This document shows, piece after piece, positions 51,980-57,232 of a stretch of 57,232 nucleotides of DNA. Positions within the stretch are counted from its first letter, which is position 1; every line of letters starts with the position of its first letter. The notes below the pieces were generated by a model. That model saw only the letters and a program-made list of their open reading frames with translations, made no database searches and was not told where the DNA came from. The position numbers and the translations under genes were made by a program. The DNA is from Gemmatimonadaceae bacterium (GTDB lineage Bacteria; Gemmatimonadota; Gemmatimonadetes; Gemmatimonadales; Gemmatimonadaceae), in the NCBI GenBank assembly GCA_019694735.1, contig JAIBBJ010000148.1, positions 1-57,232 on the forward strand. The letters run 5' to 3'.

Positions 51980-53191
51980 TCAGCGCCCCGCGAGTTCGCG
52001 CACGCCCGCCACCAGCCGGTCCATCTCCTCGGCGGTCGTGTAGCAGGCCGCGCCGGCGCGGACGAGCCCTGCCGCGGCGAGCCCGAGCCGCTCGACGATG
52101 GTCTGCGCGTAGAAGTCGCCGTGCGAGGTGAAGACGCCCCGGGTGACGAGATGCCGCGTCACGGCATCGGCGTCGTGCCCGCGCACGGTGAAGGCCAGCG
52201 TCGGCGTGCGCGGCCGGTCGGGGCCGGGGCCGTAGAGCGTCACCCCGGGGATCGCCCGGAGTCCGTCCCACCCTTGCCGGAAGAGCGCGTGGCCGTGCGC
52301 GTGGAGCCGCGCGTACGCGTCCACGAGCCGCGCGCGCCGCGTGGCGCCGGTGCCGAGGGACGCGAGGAACTCCACGGCCGCCCCGGTGCCGACGATCCCC
52401 TCGTGGTTCTGGGTGCCGGTCTCGAGCCGCTCCGGCGCCTCGTCGGGCGCGGGATCGAGCTTGGGCACGTCGAGCCGCTCGAGCAGCGCCTGCCGGACGT
52501 AGAGCACGCCGGCGTGCGGGCCGTAGAACTTGTAGGCGGAGCAGCCGAGGAGGTCGCAGTCCATCGCGCGCACGTCCACGAGCGCGTGCGGCGCGTAGTG
52601 CACCGCGTCCACGTACACGAGCGCGCCCACGGCGTGCGCGAGGCGCCCCGCCTCGGCGACGTCGGTGATGGTGCCGAGCGCGTTGGAACCGGCGCCGATG
52701 GCGAGGAGCCTGGTGCGGGGCCCGAGCGCGGCGCGGAGGGAATCGAACTCGAGCTCGCCGCGCGCGGCATCCACCCGCACGGTGCGGATGGTGATGCCGC
52801 GCTCGCGCTCCAGCGCGCGCCAGGGCGCGACGTTCGCGTGGTGGTCGAGCTCGGTGATGACCACCTCGTCGCCGGGGCCCCAGCCGCGGCCGAGCGCGCG
52901 CGCGACGTGGAAGGTCCCGGTGCTCATGTTGTTGTGGAACGTCACCTCGCGGACGGACGCGTGGAGCAGGTCGGCGACCGCCTCGCGCGCGGCGAGGAGC
53001 AGCGCGTCGGTCTCGTTGGAGGTGGGGTAGGCCCAGTGGGTGTTGGCGTTGTGGTGCAGCAGGTAGTCGGCCATCGCGTCCACGACGCGCTGGGGGACCT
53101 GCGTGCCGCCGGGGCCGTCGAAGTAGGCGACGGGACGCCCGGCGTGGGTGCGGCGGAGGGCCGGGAACTGCGCGCGGATGGCGTCGAGCAT
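51980..53191 (-). CDS. Cysteine desulfurase-like class V aminotransferase (TIGR01976 type)
   Basis: A 403-residue PLP enzyme: VAYFDGPGGTQVPQRVVDAM, YLLHHNANTHWAYPTSNETD, VVITELDHHANVAPWRALER, VYVDAVHYAPHALVDVRAMD and the PLP lysine in LLGCSAYKFYGPHAGVLYV. The QNHEG segment is typical of this branch. It lacks a clear catalytic Cys loop of SufS, so the substrate is open. Its start overlaps the end of the upstream dehydrogenase gene by one base (TGATG). Confidence 0.88.
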   Translation of the reverse strand: MLDAIRAQFPALRRTHAGRPVAYFDGPGGTQVPQRVVDAMADYLLHHNANTHWAYPTSNETDALLLAAREAVADLLHASVREVTFHNNMSTGTFHVARALGRGWGPGDEVVITELDHHANVAPWRALERERGITIRTVRVDAARGELEFDSLRAALGPRTRLLAIGAGSNALGTITDVAEAGRLAHAVGALVYVDAVHYAPHALVDVRAMDCDLLGCSAYKFYGPHAGVLYVRQALLERLDVPKLDPAPDEAPERLETGTQNHEGIVGTGAAVEFLASLGTGATRRARLVDAYARLHAHGHALFRQGWDGLRAIPGVTLYGPGPDRPRTPTLAFTVRGHDADAVTRHLVTRGVFTSHGDFYAQTIVERLGLAAAGLVRAGAACYTTAEEMDRLVAGVRELAGR

Positions 53192-54081
53192 CAGCCGATC
53201 CTCGCGCCGGCGAGCTGCTCCACGTACTTCACGACCTCGACGTGGTCGGCCTCCTCGCCCATCGCGACGTGCGCGGCGCGGAAGAGGTCGGCGGTGAGCT
53301 GCAGCAGCGGCGCGGCGACCTTCTGCTCGCGCGCCACCTGCGCCGCGATCCCGATGTCCTTGTCGAGCAGCGCGAGCCGGAAGGTGCGCGGGAAGGCGCG
53401 CGTGAGCACCCGCTCGGGGAAGAGGTTCATCGAGGCGTTGGAGCGGCCGGAGCTGGCGTTGATCACGTCGAGCGCGACCTCGGGCGCGACCCCCGCCTGC
53501 CGCAGCGCCACGAGCCCCTCGGCGGCCGACCAGAGATGGATCGCGAGGAGGGCGTTGTTCACCGCCTTCACCGCGTCGCCGGCGCCGATGGCGCCGCAGT
53601 GCACGATGCGCTTGCCGAAGACCTCGAGCACGGGGCGCACGGCCTCGAGCGTCGCCGCGTCGCCGCCCACCATCACCGTGAGCTCGCCCTTCTCCGCGCC
53701 GGCGACGCCGCCCGAGACGGGGCAGTCGAGGAAGCGGACGCCGCGGGCGGCGCACTGCGCCGCGATCCGCTGCGAGGTGGCGGGGTCGCCGCTCGTGCAG
53801 TCCACGAGCGTCGCGCCGGCGGCGAGGCCGGCGAGGAGCCCGTCGGGGCCATCGAGCAGGGCGGCGACGTCGCCCGAGACGGGGAAGCAGGTGATGATGA
53901 CGTCGGCGCCGGCCGCCGCCGCGCGGGGCGTGGCGGCGTGGGTGGCGCCGTGCGCGGCGGCGAAGGCCGCGGCCTTCGCGGCGGTGCGGTTCCAGACGCG
54001 CAGCCCGAGGTCGCGGGCGGCGAGGTGACGGGCCATCGGCGTGCCGATCGCGCCGAGTCCGAGGAAGGCGACGGTGGTCAT
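53191..54081 (-). CDS. NAD(P)-dependent 3-hydroxyisobutyrate dehydrogenase-family oxidoreductase
   Basis: A 296-residue beta-hydroxyacid dehydrogenase: VAFLGLGAIGTPMARHLAAR (Rossmann GxGxxG), WNRTAAKAAA (NRT favours NADP), VDCTSGDPATSQRIA, FLDCPVSGGVAGAEKGELTV (substrate site), and the catalytic Lys in GAGDAVKAVNNALLAIHLWS. Such enzymes oxidise or reduce short hydroxyacids. It is co-transcribed with the desulfurase-like gene, so the two may share a small-molecule pathway. Confidence 0.92.
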   Translation of the reverse strand: MTTVAFLGLGAIGTPMARHLAARDLGLRVWNRTAAKAAAFAAAHGATHAATPRAAAAGADVIITCFPVSGDVAALLDGPDGLLAGLAAGATLVDCTSGDPATSQRIAAQCAARGVRFLDCPVSGGVAGAEKGELTVMVGGDAATLEAVRPVLEVFGKRIVHCGAIGAGDAVKAVNNALLAIHLWSAAEGLVALRQAGVAPEVALDVINASSGRSNASMNLFPERVLTRAFPRTFRLALLDKDIGIAAQVAREQKVAAPLLQLTADLFRAAHVAMGEEADHVEVVKYVEQLAGARIG

Positions 54082-54133
54082 GCTGGAAGCTCGCCCGGAC
54101 CGCGCGGGCACCGCCAGTGGGTAGATTGCCGCG

Positions 54134-54364
54134 ATGCGCTTCGAGGTGCTCATCGACGGGATGCTCGCCGTGCACGCGCGGCACGCGGTGTTCACCGCGC
54201 TCGCGGCCGTGGAGGGGCTGCTGCACGCCGAGGTGGAGCTGGGGCGCGCCGAGGTGACGCACGACGGGCGCACGACCGCGGCGGCGCTGCGCTCGGCGGT
54301 CGAGGCGGCGGGCTTCACCGTGCGCCAGGTGCGGCCGCTGCCGCGGCAGCTGCCGCTGGCCTGA
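54134..54364 (+). CDS. Heavy-metal-associated (HMA) domain-like protein without CxxC
   Basis: A 76-residue protein with the HMA beta-alpha-beta plan: MRFEVLIDGMLAVHARHAVF, TALAAVEGLLHAEVELGRAE and LRSAVEAAGFTVRQVRPLPR. The metal loop GMxCxxC is replaced by GMLAVHARH, so copper binding by cysteines is not possible; the histidines may or may not substitute. It is far from the copper operon. Confidence 0.65.
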   Translation: MRFEVLIDGMLAVHARHAVFTALAAVEGLLHAEVELGRAEVTHDGRTTAAALRSAVEAAGFTVRQVRPLPRQLPLA

Positions 54365-54371
54365 AATCGAC

Positions 54372-54406
54372 GCGCCGGTGGATGCCCCCACGGCACCCAC
54401 CGGCGC
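54372..54406 (+). terminator. Hairpin behind the HMA-like gene
   Basis: GCGCCGGTGG at 54372-54381 pairs perfectly with CCACCGGCGC at 54397-54406 across a 15-base loop, 7 bases after the stop codon. There is no T-run, so it may stop transcription weakly or only protect the mRNA end. From here to 54645 I see no gene. Confidence 0.5.
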
Positions 54407-54645
54407 ATCGGCCCTTGGTCCTTCGATTGTCGGTCGTGCCTTCGACGAGAGTGGACAGGGGGCCGGCCGGCCCCCCACCAGCACCGACCCGCACCCACCT
54501 GCCGACTCTGCGTCGAACCCTTCACTTCCTTGGACACGGCCTACGCGCGGAGGGTTTACGCGGTTTCACGCGGATCCCCGGTGGCCGTGGTGCCGGGCGC
54601 GGGAACCGGCGCGCCCCTGCCGGGTAGCGCGCCGCCCGCGCCGCG

Positions 54646-57210
54646 TCAGATGGAGAACCAGTACGAGCCCTTGATCAGGAACGTGTTGTCGGAGCGGCTG
54701 CGGAAGAGGTCGCCGAAGTCGCGCCCGAGGCGGAAGTCGCCCGGGTTGCGGTCGAACTGCCCGCGGCCCTGCTGCCAGACGAGGAAGAGCACCGAGCCGG
54801 GGCGGTACTCCCAGCGGAGCACGGTGTTGGAGCGGAACTGCTTCACGTTGAAGTCGTCGGCGGTGCCGGCGAACGGCTGGAAGCGGTCGCGGTAGCGGCG
54901 GGCGCGCGGGTCGGCGAGCTCGCGCACGTCGGAGAAGGCGCCCGCGGTGATGAACGGCTGCGCGTACACCTGGAGCGAGAGCCGGGGCGTGAGCGTGTAG
55001 TCCACGCGGGCGGTGACCGAGCTGGTGGTCTGCTGCATCCGCGCGAAGGTGTAGTGCGTGCCGCCGGCGTCGGTCACGTTGCCGACCCATTGCGCGTCGT
55101 AGTCGCCGGCGCCGTAGCTCAGGCCGATCTCCGACTGCAGCCGGCTCGCGATGCGGAAGCTCACCGCGGGGTCCACGCCCCACTCGGTGGTGCCCGCGAC
55201 GTCCGGGAAGACGTAGTAGCCCTGCAGCACGAGGTTCACCGGCTTCCGCTCGTCGGTCTGGACGCCGAACCAGGTGTTCCGGCGGACGGTGCGGCGGAGC
55301 GCCGGTCCGCCGCGCGCCGCGCGGTCGTCGAACGACGTGCCGAGCCCGTTCACGTTGAACCCCGTCCAGAACCACCACTGGTTGGGGAGCTCGCCGTTGA
55401 GGTTGACGTTGCCGCCGGAGTTGAGGTGCAGCCCGTCGGTGGTGTACTCGTTCCACTGGTTCAGGTTGATGAACAGCCGGCGGTAGTACCGCGTCGGCTG
55501 CTGCAGCTGCCAGCCGAACCAGTTCCCGTTGCTGGTGATGTCGGCGCGGGTGAGGAAGCCGGCGTCGTTGATCTCGTAGCCCGCCGAGGTGCGCGAGACG
55601 CCGGTGCTGAAGCGGGTGACGCCGCCGCCGGTCTTGCCGATGTTGAACGACGCGCGCGTGCCGCCGAGCGACGTGCGGGTGGAGTCCACCTCGAGCGGCG
55701 AGTCGGGGCGCTGGAAGAGGTGCACGGTGGAGCGCTGGGTGGCGAGGATCGCGGACGGGGTGCCGCGGACGCGGCTCGCGACGAAGGTGCCGCTCACCTG
55801 GTAGTTGTTCCGCCAGAACCGGTGCCGCGCGTCCACGCCGAGGGCGTAGGCGCGCTCGCGCAGGAAGTCGCGCGAGTCGTCGTCGAGGCGGCGGTCGGTG
55901 GCGGTGAGCATCACGCCGATGCCCGAGTTGCCGTCGCGCAGGTCCTGCTGGAGGCGCGTGACGAGGAAGTTGGTCGCCGGCTCGATGGTCCGGCCGCCGG
56001 CGCCGACCTCGCGCTGCGTCACGGCGTCGAGGAAGCCGACGTTCAGCCCGCCGGCGGTGCGCCCGGTGAGCTTGGCGGCGCCGAGGATGGTGCTGTTGAC
56101 CGGGTTGTCCTGGTCGTAGTAGAGCCCGCCGAGCGCCGGCGCGCGGCCGATGCGCCGCGAGTAGAAGAGCGTGTTGGAGACGTTGCCGTTGTTCGCCGAC
56201 TGGTTGGCGAAGTTGAAGATCCCCGCGCCCTCGAGGAAGAACGGGCGGCGCTCCTCGAAGAACTGCTCGAACGCCGAGAGGTTGAGCACCGCCGGGTCGG
56301 CCTCGACCTGCCCGAAGTCGGGGTTCACCGTCGCGTCGAGCGTGAGGTTGGAGGTGACGCCGTACTTGAGGTCGGCGCCGACGGCGAGCGACTGGTGGCG
56401 CGCGAAGGCCGTCCCCACCGCGCGCGGCGCGTCGGTCGCGACGGTGTACGGCAGCACCTCGAGCCGCTTCGACGGCGCGACGCCCTCGAACCCCGACACG
56501 TCGCCCCACTGCGAGACGAAGCCGGTGCGGCTGCGGCGGTAGAGCGGCCAGCTGATCCGCTCGTTCACCCGCGCGATGTCGCGCCAGATGGCGAAGCCGA
56601 AGGTGTGCGCGTCCCCGGGCGGGAAGCGCAGCTGGCTGAACGGGATGCGGTACTCGGCGGTCCAGCCGAGCGAGTCCACGGCGGTCGCGACGTCCCAGAC
56701 GGCGTCCCACGAGGCGTCCTCGTTGGCGTCGCCCGAGATGTAGATGTCGCGCTTCACGCCGAGCGGGTTGGTGGTGAAGCGGAAGCCGGTGCGGCGGTCG
56801 TGGTACGAGTCCACCATCAGGTGGATGTAGTCGCTCTGCGTGCGCGCGTCGCGCCGCGAGAGGAACGCCATGATCGAGTCCGGCGCGGGGTCGTAGGCGC
56901 GGACGAAGACGTAGAGGTACTTCGCGTCGTAGCCGACCTTGGCCTCGGTGCGGTAGCGCGGGTCGCCGTCCTCCACCGGGTCGTGCTGGCGGAACTGCGT
57001 GATGGCGGGGGCGACGAGCCAGAGGCGGTCGTCGTCCTTGCCGTCGAGCACGGGCGCGCTGGTGGCGCGGGCGGCGGTGGCGGTGGTGGCCGTGGGCGCG
57101 GGGATGCGGCGCTCGTCGCCGCGGCCGACGGCGGGGCCGACGGCGGGGCGCACGAAGGCCGGGCCCAGGGCCACGATGGCCTGGAGCGCGAGCGCGATCG
57201 GAAACAGCAT
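54646..57210 (-). CDS. DUF5916 outer-membrane protein with CBM9-like N-terminal domain
   Basis: An 854-residue protein with a signal peptide (LFPIALALQAIVALGPAFV). Residues about 45-235 form a CBM9-like sugar-binding-fold domain (VLDGKDDDRLWLVAPAITQF; KVGYDAKYLYVFVRAYDPAP; WTAEYRIPFSQLRF). The rest is the DUF5916 barrel (DATVNPDFGQVEADPAVLNL; FFEERRPFFLEGAGIFNFAN; LFYSRRIGRAP) ending YWFSI. This layout is frequent in Gemmatimonadota and Bacteroidota. The function is unknown; uptake or processing of an outer-membrane substrate is likely. Confidence 0.88.
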   Translation of the reverse strand: MLFPIALALQAIVALGPAFVRPAVGPAVGRGDERRIPAPTATTATAARATSAPVLDGKDDDRLWLVAPAITQFRQHDPVEDGDPRYRTEAKVGYDAKYLYVFVRAYDPAPDSIMAFLSRRDARTQSDYIHLMVDSYHDRRTGFRFTTNPLGVKRDIYISGDANEDASWDAVWDVATAVDSLGWTAEYRIPFSQLRFPPGDAHTFGFAIWRDIARVNERISWPLYRRSRTGFVSQWGDVSGFEGVAPSKRLEVLPYTVATDAPRAVGTAFARHQSLAVGADLKYGVTSNLTLDATVNPDFGQVEADPAVLNLSAFEQFFEERRPFFLEGAGIFNFANQSANNGNVSNTLFYSRRIGRAPALGGLYYDQDNPVNSTILGAAKLTGRTAGGLNVGFLDAVTQREVGAGGRTIEPATNFLVTRLQQDLRDGNSGIGVMLTATDRRLDDDSRDFLRERAYALGVDARHRFWRNNYQVSGTFVASRVRGTPSAILATQRSTVHLFQRPDSPLEVDSTRTSLGGTRASFNIGKTGGGVTRFSTGVSRTSAGYEINDAGFLTRADITSNGNWFGWQLQQPTRYYRRLFINLNQWNEYTTDGLHLNSGGNVNLNGELPNQWWFWTGFNVNGLGTSFDDRAARGGPALRRTVRRNTWFGVQTDERKPVNLVLQGYYVFPDVAGTTEWGVDPAVSFRIASRLQSEIGLSYGAGDYDAQWVGNVTDAGGTHYTFARMQQTTSSVTARVDYTLTPRLSLQVYAQPFITAGAFSDVRELADPRARRYRDRFQPFAGTADDFNVKQFRSNTVLRWEYRPGSVLFLVWQQGRGQFDRNPGDFRLGRDFGDLFRSRSDNTFLIKGSYWFSI

Positions 57211-57232
57211 GAGGAGGTCCGAGTCGGGGTCA

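Noticed and set aside
51797-54028. A 743-codon plus-strand frame opposite the desulfurase and dehydrogenase genes
   Set aside because: The minus-strand genes carry full PLP and Rossmann motifs; the plus frame has none.

Overview
The window looks like a piece of a high-GC Gemmatimonadota chromosome or metagenome contig. The phylum is an inference from gene style: a DUF5916 outer-membrane protein, a secreted TonB receptor, many small DinB-type and orphan genes, and a class II NirK fused to cytochrome c. It divides into an accessory island (about 1-33.6 kb) and an ordinary, higher-GC chromosomal backbone (about 33.6-57.2 kb).

Island, nitrogen-oxide part (about 1.7-14.0 kb). A minus-strand operon with overlapping genes runs from a SufR-like Fe-S regulator through a shortened Mrp ATPase, a heme-copper-oxidase-like membrane protein, a MIP18/DUF59 protein and four DUF2249 domains in three genes, with a TIM-barrel-like protein among them. 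Divergent from it, across a perfect 7-6-7 palindrome, lies a plus-strand set: a FolD-like protein carrying the start of a ScdA_N (DUF542) protein at its N terminus, and a tryptophanyl-tRNA synthetase. A second, decayed copy of the same promoter region follows, with an intact ScdA_N gene, a cupin gene and remnants of folD, trpS and metE. Two further membrane proteins and a lipoprotein copper nitrite reductase close this part. The genes point to nitrite reduction, NO handling and Fe-S repair.

Island, copper part (about 15.1-32.0 kb). It holds a Cus-type RND efflux set (porin, CusA, CusB, CusC), a LOG-family protein, a CPH-type copper ATPase, CopB, a multicopper oxidase, a DUF4440-like secreted protein, a BlaI/CopY-type repressor with a BlaR1-like membrane protease, and CopC/CopD. 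Four copies of the palindrome TTTAC-N5-GTAAA (one with a single mismatch) stand in front of every transcription unit of this set, so a regulon can be read directly from the DNA.

Mobility. Three complete integron attC-like sites and one half site, all in the same orientation, lie at 861, 14047, 14798 and 31973. A cation-transporter gene between two of them has the exact end-matching expected of a gene cassette. The copper module sits between two others. No integron integrase is in the window. IS30, IS3 and IS481 fragments and one complete IS481-family element (about 32.35-33.64 kb), which cuts a beta-propeller-like gene, mark the edges.

Backbone (33.8-57.2 kb): a TonB-dependent receptor, a beta-lactamase-family hydrolase, ribonuclease Z, a thioesterase, a cysteine-desulfurase-like enzyme, a 3-hydroxyisobutyrate-dehydrogenase-like enzyme, a DUF5916 protein and many small orphan genes, often ATGA-coupled. 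Between two convergent genes (40.42-41.36 kb) there is a degenerate array of 45 units of 21 bp that keeps register throughout; I know of no named element of this kind.
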